A stretch of 64,000 nt of DNA from Paenibacillus pedocola (GCF_031599675.1 NZ_CP134223.1:3534001-3598000); one strand, 5' to 3'. Shown: positions 8,783 to 17,209, counted from the first letter of the stretch. Notes: generated from the sequence alone by a model not told the origin. Program-made: numbers and translations.

Positions 8783-10033
8783 ATGAAACAACATCTACAG
8801 CATATTCATCCATTGGCGTGGACAATTATTATCGGGACCATGTTCGGCCGGCTGGTAACATCGATGAGCATTCCTTTTTTATCGATTTATTTGACCCAGG
8901 TGCTCGGCGCTTCCCCGACACAGACAGGCTTTACAGTAGCGGTTAGCTCGCTCGCAGGCGTGATGATCAGCTTCTACGGCGGGTATATCTCGGATGTGAT
9001 CGGGCGCAAAATCGTCATGCTGGTCTCTGTATTCGGCTGGGCCTGTGTCTTCTTCGGCTTCTCTGCCGCACAGCATTTGTGGGTATTTTTCCTCGTGAAC
9101 ACATTGAACGGCATCTGCCGCGCTGTATTCGAGCCTACCTCTCGCGCGCTGCTCTCGGATATTACGCCGCCTGAGCACAAGCTGCTCGTATTCAACTTGA
9201 GATACGCCGCCGTCAATCTTGGTGTAGTCTTCGGTCCGATCATTGGTCTTCAGCTGGGTTCAGCTAAGTCGACGTTTCCCTTCCTGATTGCCGGAATCGT
9301 CTATATCGCTTATGGACTGGTACTGTTCGCGCAGTTCCGTGTGCACCATTCTACGCTGCCGCAGCGTTCGGAAGTTCATGCACCTAAACTGCGCGCAGCA
9401 CTGGCTACCGCCGGCCGGGACCGCGTATTCCTTCCCGTGCTTCTCGGTACCATCTTCTGTGTGCTGGGTTATGGACATTTCAGCTCCACACTGGCGCAGT
9501 ATCTGGCGATGAATACACATTTTACAGATGGCGGGAAGGTCTTCTCGTATATGCTGTCGCTAAATGCAGTGACCGTGCTGGTCGTCCAATATCCGATTGT
9601 CCGCACAGCCAGCAAGTTTTCGCCGATTGTCCCCCTAATCCTCGGGAACATCTGCGTAGCGGTGAGTATGCTTCTATTCGGAATCGCCGGAGGAGTGGCT
9701 CTCCTCATGACCGGTGTCATCCTGTTCACGATCGGTGAAGTACTGCTCTTCACGATGATGGATATGCTCATCGACCGGATCGCCAAGCCGGAGTGGAAAG
9801 GCACTTACTTCGGAACGATCGGCTTCAACGGTCTGGGCGGCGTTATGGCTCCTATCCTTGGCGGAATGCTGCTGGATCAGTTCGGTGCCGCTAACGGTCC
9901 TGCAGTGTTTGTGCCGCTGGCACTGACTACCGCCCTCGGGCTTCCGTTTCTGGTCACTGCTCATAGAAGATTTAAGGCCAGGGAGCTGGCCGAATCCGTA
10001 ATCGTCAAGCCATCCAGCGTTAAAATGGGCTAA
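8783..10033 (+). CDS. MFS transporter, drug/sugar-efflux type
   Basis: Major facilitator transporter of 416 residues with 12 predicted helices. The loop 2-3 signature reads GGYISDVIGRKIVM, matching the GxxxDxxGR[KR] motif, and the N-terminal helix has GTMFGRLVTSMSIPFLSIYL. The group includes MdtG/YitG-like exporters. AGGAG lies upstream of ATG 8783 with somewhat long spacing. It is divergently transcribed from the SgrR-like regulator across 141 bp, so it is the likely target. Export of a sugar phosphate, sugar or toxic compound is inference from that pairing. Confidence 0.85.
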   Translation: MKQHLQHIHPLAWTIIIGTMFGRLVTSMSIPFLSIYLTQVLGASPTQTGFTVAVSSLAGVMISFYGGYISDVIGRKIVMLVSVFGWACVFFGFSAAQHLWVFFLVNTLNGICRAVFEPTSRALLSDITPPEHKLLVFNLRYAAVNLGVVFGPIIGLQLGSAKSTFPFLIAGIVYIAYGLVLFAQFRVHHSTLPQRSEVHAPKLRAALATAGRDRVFLPVLLGTIFCVLGYGHFSSTLAQYLAMNTHFTDGGKVFSYMLSLNAVTVLVVQYPIVRTASKFSPIVPLILGNICVAVSMLLFGIAGGVALLMTGVILFTIGEVLLFTMMDMLIDRIAKPEWKGTYFGTIGFNGLGGVMAPILGGMLLDQFGAANGPAVFVPLALTTALGLPFLVTAHRRFKARELAESVIVKPSSVKMG

Positions 10034-10070
10034 TGTTAAAAGAACATAAAGTATTAGACTGACCCTATAA

Positions 10071-10127
10071 AATGAAACAGCGACAGTAAAGGACGAGAAT
10101 TAAGTCCTTTGCTGTCGCTGTTTCATT
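10071..10127 (+). terminator. long terminator hairpin after the MFS gene
   Basis: 16-bp outer stem AATGAAACAGCGACAG / CTGTCGCTGTTTCATT with an inner AAGGAC / GTCCTT stem; usable from either strand. The next 118 bases hold no gene I can support. Confidence 0.75.
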
Positions 10128-10245
10128 CAACTAATGTTCCCCCGTTAGCTGAACAGGCGGCGCTCGGCAGCCTCCAAGTGCTTAAAAATCATAAATTGCA
10201 TTTTCTTCGCGAATAGAGTCAACTTGGTAAAGTGGGATATATTTA

Positions 10246-11331
10246 TCAGAAGGTAGGAGCTGGTAATTCATCAATTTTCAAACGAAGTAAACCATAAGGT
10301 TTTTGTCGCAGGTCTTTTCCATAATGAAATCTTGCCTGCCGATGTAACTGGTTCACAATAACATATAAGTATCGATCCGGACCTATAGAAAAAGTATCCG
10401 GCCATAAAATTCTCGGATCATGAGCGATGGTTTCCATTATTCCATTCGGCAATATCTTTCGAATACTATTGTTTTCATAGTCTCCAGCGTAAATGTTTCC
10501 TTTAGCATCGGTGATCATTCCATCTGACGCACCTTTTTCTCCCCAATACTTCACGTGATACTGTAAATTCATATCCGGTATCGCTCTGTCTCTTAAGGCT
10601 TCCGTTGAGATCGAGTATAGATGACGACTGCTGAGCGGACAAAAAAATAAAATCCTTCCATCAGGGGAAATCGCTATACCATCAGAGGCCAATCGAAAAG
10701 GTGAAGTGGTGCCGTCTGGGTTTCGATTCATCAAAATTTCACCTTCCACTTTCGGTAAAAAATACGGATCGGGTGAAGTTGAATTTGCTCCACTTAACCG
10801 TCTATACGCATCCCCAGTTTCTAAATTTAAGACTATAATAGCGCCTGGACCTTTGGAAGAAGAATCCGTTATATAGGCGTATCCTGATTTACCCACACGA
10901 AAATCAAATCGGACATCATTCAGATACGTTGTCGGCAGCACTACATCTTCTGCAAACGTATATACTTTTCTTATTGTGTTTGTTTTCAAATCTACAGCGA
11001 CTAATTTTGCCCCTCCTTTAATAGGCTCAGAAAAATTTGGTGCTGCCGTATCCAGTATCCAGAGGGTTCCCCTACCATCAGCAACTACACTTTGGACACT
11101 GATGAAAGACATCGTAATATTCAAAGGGTTTATCAAATTCTTTTCTAAATTAGGATAAGGCTGCAACCGACCCTCAACCATTTCCGCTACCGTAAATCTA
11201 ACGTCATCTCCCCATTTCGGAAAGCAAATGAAGATACGGCCGGTTTCTGATACACTAACGCCTGTAGGCATAGCCCCAAAGAATGAATAAACGAGTTCAA
11301 ACTTTCCGAAATATTCTTCCATAGATAACAT
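10246..11331 (-). CDS. Yellow/major-royal-jelly-family beta-propeller protein
   Basis: 361-residue six-bladed propeller. The N-terminal MPTGVSVSETGRIFICFPKWGDDVRFTVAEM matches the pattern of the MRJP/Yellow family (a hydrophobic strand, then FPRW and V..T.). It is followed by SVQSVVADGRGTLWILDTAAPNF, YLNDVRFD, YAYITDSS, SDGIAISPDGRILFFCPL and a GNIYAGDYENNSIRK blade. Bacterial members are uncommon and mostly uncharacterised; the fold is close to SMP-30/gluconolactonase. No signal peptide is visible. The gene is AT-richer than its neighbours, which points to transfer. GGGGAGG lies upstream of ATG 11331. Enzyme activity is unknown. Confidence 0.75.
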   Translation of the reverse strand: MLSMEEYFGKFELVYSFFGAMPTGVSVSETGRIFICFPKWGDDVRFTVAEMVEGRLQPYPNLEKNLINPLNITMSFISVQSVVADGRGTLWILDTAAPNFSEPIKGGAKLVAVDLKTNTIRKVYTFAEDVVLPTTYLNDVRFDFRVGKSGYAYITDSSSKGPGAIIVLNLETGDAYRRLSGANSTSPDPYFLPKVEGEILMNRNPDGTTSPFRLASDGIAISPDGRILFFCPLSSRHLYSISTEALRDRAIPDMNLQYHVKYWGEKGASDGMITDAKGNIYAGDYENNSIRKILPNGIMETIAHDPRILWPDTFSIGPDRYLYVIVNQLHRQARFHYGKDLRQKPYGLLRLKIDELPAPTF

Positions 11332-11432
11332 CGGTTTTATGGTATCCTCCCCAACATATTTGAATAGATAATAACTAATAATATGTTTAAGATTTCTTCT
11401 AATGCCTGGCTCTTATTTATTCTTTTTCGAAT

Positions 11433-11561
11433 TCATGTGGCCATGAAAAGTACCGGCTTGTTATGGAAACCGATCGTGAATTGGTCCTGTTCCTCGTCGT
11501 TAACGCTAAGCACATCAAAGCCGTCCCCGTCAGGAAAGCTCTTGGAAAATATTCTAGACAT
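11433..11561 (-). CDS. possible small ORF or gene fragment
   Basis: 42-codon open frame beginning MSRIFSKSFPDGDGFDVL and ending in LFMAT. Codon use looks protein-like and the composition is acidic. A GGAG lies 15 nt upstream of the ATG, which is far. It may be a real short spore protein or a leftover piece of a larger gene. I do not recognise it. Confidence 0.3.
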   Translation of the reverse strand: MSRIFSKSFPDGDGFDVLSVNDEEQDQFTIGFHNKPVLFMAT

Positions 11562-11644
11562 CTAAAAAATAAAAAGCTCCGGCACCAGCCGAAGCCTTCA
11601 GACGGAGACTCTCCGTGTCTATGACAAATACCTTTCTCCGAGCG

Positions 11645-11820
11645 TCAAAGCAGGTCATTTTCCCATGCGGACAGGATCGGCGTAAGTTCGGAAACATCAT
11701 CCGCATCGTCTACTCGACATCGATAGACGACCATACCTTGAGATTAGTGATCCTGACTCCACTTGTATCTGTAAAAGAAGGTGAATCTCTGCCAAGCCTA
11801 TCTGCGCAATACCGTTTTAT
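11645..11820 (-). pseudogene. frameshifted gene remnant
   Basis: On the minus strand one frame reads DSPSFTDTSGVRITNLKVW and then SSIDVE before a TAG. The next frame continues at once with DDADDVSELTPILSAWENDLL and a TGA. Joining them needs a single-base shift near 11711-11716. No start codon opens the first part, and it runs into the stop of the 93-residue gene upstream. This looks like the decayed 3' part of a gene. Product unknown. Confidence 0.4.
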
Positions 11821-12098
11821 TGTTGGTCCGGCAGACGTAATGCGTTTGCAGAAGTTTGCGCTTGATCTAAAAATTCCTCTGCTCGGGTCAATTGCTGCCG
11901 GGCCGTCTCCAAAGCTTGAGAGTTTGTTGCTGCATTTGACTCACTTATCGAGCTTATCGCCTGATTTAAAGCCGTTTGCACCTCAGAAACTGCGTTAGAT
12001 GCATGCTGCTCCAGCGTATTGCCGCTCGAGTTAAGTGCGCCTTCTGCCGGTTTTTTTGCATTTTGGGTGGCTAGATCAATTTTGTTTTCATTTGGCAA
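11817..12098 (-). CDS. small helical Ala/Gln/Ser-rich protein, unknown function
   Basis: 93 residues from TTG 12098, which follows GGGAGGAGG by 6 nt; an in-frame TTG at 12122 lies before that site and is unlikely. The protein is hydrophilic and alpha-helical (EQHASNAVSEVQTALNQ, LETARQQLTRAEEFLDQ), probably coiled coil, with no membrane segment or cysteine. It is divergent from the spore-coat operon starting at 12262, so a spore role is possible. I do not recognise a family. Confidence 0.55.
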   Translation of the reverse strand: MPNENKIDLATQNAKKPAEGALNSSGNTLEQHASNAVSEVQTALNQAISSISESNAATNSQALETARQQLTRAEEFLDQAQTSANALRLPDQQ

Positions 12099-12261
12099 AG
12101 CCAGTCCTCCTCCCTTAAGCAAAGATCATTAATTTAAACAGAAATAAGTATTTGATTAGTATTTTGTTTATATTCCTGCGACTGCATGGGAATATCAGTA
12201 TAAAACACTATGCGTCTGTTAAATCTAACGTTGATGAAAAAAAGGAGGTGATAGTTCTTCA

Positions 12262-12504
12262 ATGAATACGCAAACGCTAGCGCCGCACGAATCGATGGAA
12301 CTGCATGAAGCGTTAAACTTTAAAACGCTCTGCCTCGCTAAGTCAAAACTTATGCAAGGCTTGGTTTTTGACCAAGAGCTAAAAGCGTTAATGCAGAAAG
12401 ACGTAATTCAATCCGCGCAACAGATCGCGGAGCTGCAAGCGATCTACGCAAGAGCTCCTTTCCAAGCTCCTGTTCCGAATAGCCCGACACCTATAACACA
12501 TTAA
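12262..12504 (+). CDS. yraG: YraG-like spore coat protein
   Basis: 80-residue helical protein of the short CotF-like class, first gene of a five-gene operon matching B. subtilis yraG-yraF-adhB-yraE-yraD in order (read in reverse), size and relation. It contains ELHEALNFKTLCLAKSKLMQGLVFDQELKALMQKDV. The same helix pair returns in the 66-residue gene at 14067 (EVHEITAFKTVCLTKSKTMQ), so the two are paralogues. The ribosome binding site AAAGGAGGTGAT is an almost perfect anti-16S match. The next gene starts 12 nt downstream. It presumably acts in the spore coat; expression under a sporulation sigma factor is inferred, and I see no clear promoter. Confidence 0.8.
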   Translation: MNTQTLAPHESMELHEALNFKTLCLAKSKLMQGLVFDQELKALMQKDVIQSAQQIAELQAIYARAPFQAPVPNSPTPITH

Positions 12505-12516
12505 AGGGGAACGCAA

Positions 12517-12903
12517 ATGAATACCGATTATTTAGACCCGATTAATTCATTAAATATGCCGGAAATGGCAGATATGACATTTGCAATGGACTTCCTTCTT
12601 CGTGCCAAGGAGGGTGTGCGAAATTTGTCCGTCGCCCTGACGGAATCGGCTTCTCCGGATGTAAGAGCGCTGCTGCGCAATCATCTTAAGCAAGGGATAG
12701 CAATGCACCAAGAAATCACGGAGCTCATGATTCGCAAAAAATGGTTCCATCCTTACGAGCTGAACGAACAGTACCAACTCGACCAGCTTTCAGCGAAAAA
12801 TACGGTGATGATCGGGCAGATGAATCTGTTCCCGGATGATACGTCGCGTAAAGGGATGTTTGATCGGATCCCAGATGAACATATTGGAGGACATAAAGCA
12901 TGA
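12517..12903 (+). CDS. yraF: YraF-like CotF-family spore coat protein
   Basis: 128 residues of CotF-like coat protein. The conserved core is [61 protein letters not shown] paralogue lies at 14279. A C-terminal tail of about 35 residues is missing from that paralogue. AGGGGAACGC precedes the ATG. The stop codon overlaps the adhB start by 4 nt (ATGA), so translation is coupled to the dehydrogenase. B. subtilis YraF has similar length. Confidence 0.8.
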   Translation: MNTDYLDPINSLNMPEMADMTFAMDFLLRAKEGVRNLSVALTESASPDVRALLRNHLKQGIAMHQEITELMIRKKWFHPYELNEQYQLDQLSAKNTVMIGQMNLFPDDTSRKGMFDRIPDEHIGGHKA

Positions 12904-14036
12904 AGGCGGTAACGTATCAAGGGATTAAAAATGTCGTGGTCAAAGAGGTGCCGGATCCGAAGATTGAGAAACCGGACGATATGATCGTAAAGATCACCAG
13001 TTCCGCCATTTGCGGTTCCGACCTTCATCTTATTCACGGGATGATCCCTAACCTCCAGGAAAACTATGTCATCGGGCATGAACCGATGGGGATCGTAGAA
13101 GAGGTAGGCCCCGGCGTGACAAAGGTAAAGAAAGGCGACCGTGTGATCATTCCGTTCAACATCGCATGCGGAGAATGCTTTTTTTGCAAAAATCAGCTGG
13201 AAAGCCAATGTGACAAGTCAAACGAACACGGGGATATGGGTGCTTATTTCGGCTACTCCGGAACGACCGGCGGATATCCTGGCGGGCAAGCCGAGTATCT
13301 ACGAGTCCCATTTGCAAATTTTACCCACTTCAAGATTCCCGAAAACTGCGAACAACCGGACGAAAAGCTAAGCTTGATCGCCGATGCCATGACGACGGCA
13401 TTCTGGAGCGTAGATAACGCGGGCGTAAAGAATGGAGATACGGTCATCGTACTCGGCTGCGGTCCGGTCGGCCTTCTGGCCCAGAAATTCTGCTGGCTGA
13501 AAGGTGCAAAGCGGGTCATAGCCGTCGACTATGTCGATTACCGCTTACAGCATGCGAAGCGAACGAACCATGTGGAAATCGTAAACTTCGAACAGGATAA
13601 GAATATTGGCAACAATCTTAAGGAAATGACCAAAGGCGGCGCCGATGTCGTGATAGATGCAGTAGGAATGGATGGCAAGATGAGCGATCTCGAATTTCTA
13701 GCCAGCGGTTTGAAGCTGCAAGGCGGCACCATGAGCGCATTTATCATTGCGTCTCAGGCGGTCCGTAAAGGCGGGACCATCCAAGTCACTGGGGTATACG
13801 GCGGACGCTATAACGGGTTCCCGCTCGGCGACATCATGCAGCGCAACGTAAATATCCGTTCCGGACAAGCTCCGGTCATTCACTACATGCCGTATATGTA
13901 CGAGCTGGTTACTTCGGGCAAAGTGGATCCTGGAGACATTGTTACGCACGTCATTCCGCTCAGCGAGGCCAAGCGCGGCTATGAAGTGTTCGATACGAAA
14001 ACGGATGATTGCATCAAAGTCGTCTTAAAGCCTTAA
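12900..14036 (+). CDS. adhB: zinc-dependent alcohol dehydrogenase AdhB
   Basis: 378-residue medium-chain dehydrogenase of the glutathione-independent formaldehyde-dehydrogenase type. Catalytic zinc ligands are C in [14 protein letters not shown] and H-E in GHEPMG. The structural zinc lobe is [15 protein letters not shown]. The Rossmann [10 protein letters not shown] binds NAD. Length and motifs match B. subtilis AdhB. It is embedded between two pairs of spore coat genes as in B. subtilis, so it is probably made during sporulation and may be packed in or near the coat, possibly detoxifying aldehydes. The physiological substrate is not known from sequence. Confidence 0.88.
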   Translation: MKAVTYQGIKNVVVKEVPDPKIEKPDDMIVKITSSAICGSDLHLIHGMIPNLQENYVIGHEPMGIVEEVGPGVTKVKKGDRVIIPFNIACGECFFCKNQLESQCDKSNEHGDMGAYFGYSGTTGGYPGGQAEYLRVPFANFTHFKIPENCEQPDEKLSLIADAMTTAFWSVDNAGVKNGDTVIVLGCGPVGLLAQKFCWLKGAKRVIAVDYVDYRLQHAKRTNHVEIVNFEQDKNIGNNLKEMTKGGADVVIDAVGMDGKMSDLEFLASGLKLQGGTMSAFIIASQAVRKGGTIQVTGVYGGRYNGFPLGDIMQRNVNIRSGQAPVIHYMPYMYELVTSGKVDPGDIVTHVIPLSEAKRGYEVFDTKTDDCIKVVLKP

Positions 14037-14066
14037 TATGGATAGATACACGGGAGGACAATTCGA

Positions 14067-14267
14067 ATGAATTCCAATTATGCTTTGCACGAGATGCTGG
14101 AGGTTCATGAAATAACTGCGTTCAAAACCGTTTGCCTAACCAAATCCAAAACCATGCAAGTACTGGTAACCGACCCGGAACTCATGCAAATTTTGCAGCA
14201 AGACATGCAATTATCACAGCAGCAGCTTCAGGAGCTAGTTGGAGTGCTGTCTAAAGTGACCCAATAG
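14067..14267 (+). CDS. yraE: YraE-like spore coat protein
   Basis: 66-residue helical protein, paralogue of the gene at 12262. The shared segment is EVHEITAFKTVCLTKSKTMQVLVTDPELMQILQQDM; the C-terminus is Gln-rich. ACGGGAGGAC precedes ATG 14067. It lies 30 nt after adhB and 11 nt before the next coat gene. Length matches B. subtilis YraE. Together with yraD it forms the second copy of the A-B coat pair flanking adhB. Confidence 0.8.
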   Translation: MNSNYALHEMLEVHEITAFKTVCLTKSKTMQVLVTDPELMQILQQDMQLSQQQLQELVGVLSKVTQ

Positions 14268-14278
14268 GAGATGAAAAC

Positions 14279-14575
14279 ATGAACCCAATCTTAGAACACA
14301 TGACAGGGCTTCATACGTTGACCGACGATGTGATCGCAATGGATATGTTGATGAACGCCAAGAGCGGAGTCAGAAGCTACGCCATGGCCGTAACCGAATG
14401 TGCCACCCCAGAAATCAAGCAAATGTTGATGAAGCAGCTCGACGAAGCCATAGACTCTTATGAAAAGATATCAAATTACATGGTGCAGCATGGCTTATAC
14501 CATCCCTACCATATTCCAGAGCAAATTCAGCTCGATCTGAAAAATATTCAGACCGCTATGAACATTCCGTCCTGA
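14279..14575 (+). CDS. yraD: YraD-like CotF-family spore coat protein
   Basis: 98-residue CotF-like coat protein. The core DVIAMDMLMNAKSGVRSYAMAVTECATPEIKQMLMKQL and the HGLYHPY near its end are shared with the 12517 gene. Last gene of the operon, followed by a terminator. Length matches B. subtilis YraD. Confidence 0.8.
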   Translation: MNPILEHMTGLHTLTDDVIAMDMLMNAKSGVRSYAMAVTECATPEIKQMLMKQLDEAIDSYEKISNYMVQHGLYHPYHIPEQIQLDLKNIQTAMNIPS

Positions 14576-14594
14576 CACCTTATTCCTTCCCGGC

Positions 14595-14638
14595 AAAACG
14601 CGCAAAACCACAATGGTTCAGGCGCGTTTTTGATTTTA
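14595..14638 (+). terminator. terminator of the yra-adhB operon
   Basis: AAAACGCGC pairs with GCGCGTTTT, with an inner AACC / GGTT pair, followed by TTTTTGATTTT. Confidence 0.75.
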
Positions 14639-14688
14639 GCCAAAACTTCAGAGAATAAATAAAATTACAAAAGCATTTTTATGAACTG

Positions 14689-14717
14689 GCCCCTTCCGCA
14701 AAAACTGCGGAGGGGCT
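14689..14717. other. GC-rich hairpin in convergent gap
   Basis: GCCCCTTCCGCA pairs with TGCGGAGGGGC except for one bulged base, around AAAAC. No T-tract. The gap 14639-14912 holds this hairpin, a second weak one at about 14881-14903 and dif-like site 4, but no gene. Confidence 0.5.
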
Positions 14718-14821
14718 ATACTTCTCGGAAGCAAAAGCTTCCCGTCAAGAACACTATCATTTTCTGACCTCAAAAAGACCGTATAAGCATTCCTGCGCAG
14801 ACCCATACCCAAAAAAAGATT

Positions 14822-14849
14822 AGTTAACATAATATTTATTATGTTACTT
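14822..14849 (-). repeat. dif-like Xer site 4
   Basis: 28-bp site. Left arm AGTTAACATAA (14822-14832), centre TATTTA, right arm TTATGTTACTT (14839-14849). Read on the minus strand, the 14822 arm is an exact match to the dif right-arm consensus TTATGTWAACT; the other arm matches 9 of 11. It lies between two convergent genes, where no promoter is expected, which argues against a simple operator. Confidence 0.55.
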
Positions 14850-14912
14850 CACCTGTTTGTTGGAAATACTGTTAATGACCAAAATGTCGTATAGACGGCA
14901 TTTATCTCCATT

Positions 14913-15869
14913 TTAAATATACATCCGCTGTAGCTCTTCTATACGCTCCTTTATATAAACTCTCACAGTCTGAGGCTCCAGAACCTCAGTATCAACAGGC
15001 AGTATAAATACTTTCTCACAGGCTTGTTCAAAACTGTACATGTTCACTGTTACAATCTGCGAGTTCCCGTCTTCCACAGTTTGGATGACATCGAATTTTG
15101 CTCCAGGTATCTGCTTTCCTTTATACACTCTGACAGTAACCGGGTAATATTCCTCTGCTCTTCTGGATTGCTTAAAAGCTTCCTCCCCGCTCTTCCAATA
15201 CATTTCCAGAGAGAAACCAGCAGGCAGCTCATATTTCTCTTCGAGCAGATGTACAACGCTAATCCGCTCACATTTAAATGTCCGCAGCGCCTCCGCTCTC
15301 TCACAAAAGGCCACTAAATACCACTCCCCCTGCTTCACAACCAAGCCGTAGGGCTGCAACATACGCATAGAGACATCCCCGCTCACCTTACGATATTCCA
15401 CTCTGACTTTGTGCCCTTTCCATAGCGCACTACGCAGCGTCTCTAGCCCAGGCAGCGAAGTGGATGCGCTCCACCATGGTGTATCATCGAAGAAAAAGAC
15501 ATTTTTGGCCTTGCGAATATCCGCCTGATAAGGAGCAGGCAGCGTATTTTCCAGTTTCAGAAGTGCATTTTTCAGCTGAATACGGGACTCACTCTGCCTG
15601 CCTGTATGAAATCCCATTCCTGTTAAATAAAGATGAATTACTTCATCGCCATTCAGCTGCCGCAGATTGACTGTATAACCCTCCATCAGAGAAATTCCGC
15701 CGTTCGGTCCCGTTGAAGTAACTATTGGAATCCCCGCTTCCCCCAGCACATCGATATCTCTGTAAATGGAGCGGACGGAGGTTTCGAGTGCTGCCGCCAG
15801 CTCGCTGGCTTTTATCCTCCCCCTGGACTCAATGAGTAATATTATCGCAATTAAACGGTGCACCCGCAT
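14913..15869 (-). CDS. YafY-type WYL-domain transcriptional regulator
   Basis: About 318 residues. The N-terminal DeoR-like winged helix (about 1-60: HRLIAIILLIESRGRIKASELAAALETSVRSIYRDIDVLGEAGIPI) is followed by GPNGGISL. The WYL ligand-binding domain is centred on MRMLQPYGLVVKQGEWYLVAFCERAEALRTFKCERI (about 185-220), with a C-terminal WCX extension. ATG 15869 is chosen because GGGAGG lies 7 nt upstream; an in-frame start at 15926 adds unsupported residues. It is divergent from the oxidoreductase at 15986 and may regulate it. The pair sits between dif-like sites 4 and 2. Confidence 0.85.
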   Translation of the reverse strand: MRVHRLIAIILLIESRGRIKASELAAALETSVRSIYRDIDVLGEAGIPIVTSTGPNGGISLMEGYTVNLRQLNGDEVIHLYLTGMGFHTGRQSESRIQLKNALLKLENTLPAPYQADIRKAKNVFFFDDTPWWSASTSLPGLETLRSALWKGHKVRVEYRKVSGDVSMRMLQPYGLVVKQGEWYLVAFCERAEALRTFKCERISVVHLLEEKYELPAGFSLEMYWKSGEEAFKQSRRAEEYYPVTVRVYKGKQIPGAKFDVIQTVEDGNSQIVTVNMYSFEQACEKVFILPVDTEVLEPQTVRVYIKERIEELQRMYI

Positions 15870-15985
15870 ATTTGTTCCTCCCCCCTCGCAAACTTTTCGT
15901 TCAGTAAGATTCACTATTCTTGCCACTCTGTTGTCAACAATAGCAGTATATTATGGAATGTATCAGAGAGAAGGAGCTGTTGTAA

Positions 15986-16933
15986 ATGAACATTGGCATA
16001 TTAGGCACCGGATTTGGAGCATATCACGCCTCCATATTTAAGAAATTTCCGGAAATCGGGCGGGTGGTTGTCTTCGGACGGAATGAATCCAAGCTGCAAA
16101 AGTTACAGCAAGAATTAGGTGTTGAGGTCACTACCTCCATTAATGAGGTCATCAGTGATCCCGGCCTTGATATCATTGATATTTGTCTGCCCTCCACCCT
16201 ACATAAACAATATACTTTAGAGTCGTTTCAGGCGGGCAAACATGTGTTTTGCGAAACTCCGGTCTGCTTGTCTGCTGAAGATGCGGCTGCAATGAAACAT
16301 GCTGAAGAACAATCCGGTAAAAGAGTCCTCGTCAACCAGTTCATCAAATTTGAACCGGCCTATCAGTATCTGTACAAGTCGGCGGCGCAGAAGAAATACG
16401 GCAGGCTTCTTAAAGTACGTTTACTGAGGGAAACCGCTCCCTTATGGGGAGATTTGGGACTGGACACTATTACTACAAATTTGATGATTCACGAACTTGA
16501 TTTCGTAAGCTGGCTTATAGGCGGGACCACTCCATCCGGGGTATGGGGCAGTCAAGGCGGACAAGAAGGACAGGCACTGGTTGAGGCTATTTTCAACAAA
16601 TCATATGTTTCGGCACAAGTCACTGCTTCATCGTTAATGCCGGCAGCGTATCCTTTTACGGTGGGCTATGAAGCTTATTTTGAACGGGCTAAACTGGAGT
16701 TTCATGAAAAAGATGATATGCAGGGCGGCGTAGATATTGCACTTTACGAATACAGTGAAACAGGCAGACAAGAAATTGTCTTGGAAAAAGTTAATCCCTA
16801 CGAGAAAAGTCTGCAGCATGCGCTGCAGTGCTTCCAAGACGGTTCGGAGTCCATTCTGTCGCTGGAGCAGGCGCTGATCTCTCTACATACTGCACTGGAG
16901 CTGAAGAGGCTCCTGGCTGTTCCTGCAAGTTAA
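15986..16933 (+). CDS. Gfo/Idh/MocA-family oxidoreductase
   Basis: 315-residue NAD(P)-dependent oxidoreductase. The N-terminal Rossmann fold starts NIGILGTGFGAYHA. The family motif for the catalytic-lysine region reads AGKHVFCETPVCLS, so the usual E-K-P is E-T-P here and the conserved lysine is replaced by threonine. That suggests altered or no sugar dehydrogenase activity. VNQFIKFEPAYQYL and IHELDFVSWLIGG match the second domain. AAGGAG lies 8 nt before ATG 15986. It is divergent from the WYL regulator across 116 bp. Substrate unknown. Confidence 0.83.
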   Translation: MNIGILGTGFGAYHASIFKKFPEIGRVVVFGRNESKLQKLQQELGVEVTTSINEVISDPGLDIIDICLPSTLHKQYTLESFQAGKHVFCETPVCLSAEDAAAMKHAEEQSGKRVLVNQFIKFEPAYQYLYKSAAQKKYGRLLKVRLLRETAPLWGDLGLDTITTNLMIHELDFVSWLIGGTTPSGVWGSQGGQEGQALVEAIFNKSYVSAQVTASSLMPAAYPFTVGYEAYFERAKLEFHEKDDMQGGVDIALYEYSETGRQEIVLEKVNPYEKSLQHALQCFQDGSESILSLEQALISLHTALELKRLLAVPAS

Positions 16934-17120
16934 GCGGCTTGGGGCTGCGGATTGGCTAAACACTACGGCTTTTTTTCGTAAACGTCTGCGCTACGTAACT
17001 GTAAGCTAAATTTAAGGGGGGATCTGGCCCTCCCTTTTTCTCGTTTTGTGGACTTAAGGTGAACTATAGGGAGAGAGTATATGTGAAGTATAGGGGGTGA
17101 GTGGATTTTTTAGGTTTATT

Positions 17121-17142
17121 ATTGTGAATTTTTCATATGTTG
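17121..17142 (+). repeat. 22-bp sequence duplicated at 21425
   Basis: ATTGTGAATTTTTCATATGT and two more bases are repeated exactly at 21425-21446. The copy here lies in the 419-bp gene-free gap 16934-17352; the other spans the mobB stop codon. AT-rich, so chance is possible but unlikely at this length. Confidence 0.5.
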
Positions 17143-17153
17143 TAATTGCATAA

Positions 17154-17209
17154 ATAAACCGTCAATTTTGACAGAATTTCCGAAGGGTTTAGACGGAATT
17201 GTGGTTTAT
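17154..17209. other. nested inverted repeats in gene-free gap
   Basis: Outer stem ATAAACC / GGTTTAT and inner AATTTCCG / CGGAATT, with GTCAA-TT-TTGAC also present. It could be an RNA structure or a protein-binding site just before dif-like site 2. Confidence 0.4.

Noticed and set aside
11352..11392. AACATATT / AATATGTT inverted repeat as another Xer site
   Set aside because: Arm separation is far larger than the dif spacing, and the arms lack the TTATGTTAACT pattern.
11615..11998. 127-codon plus-strand ORF
   Set aside because: Overlaps the 93-residue minus-strand gene and the broken frame; no good ribosome site and composition like a shadow.
12180..12230. Sporulation sigma (SigG/SigK) promoter before yraG
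   Set aside because: Several partial matches, none with both elements at correct spacing, so none is listed.
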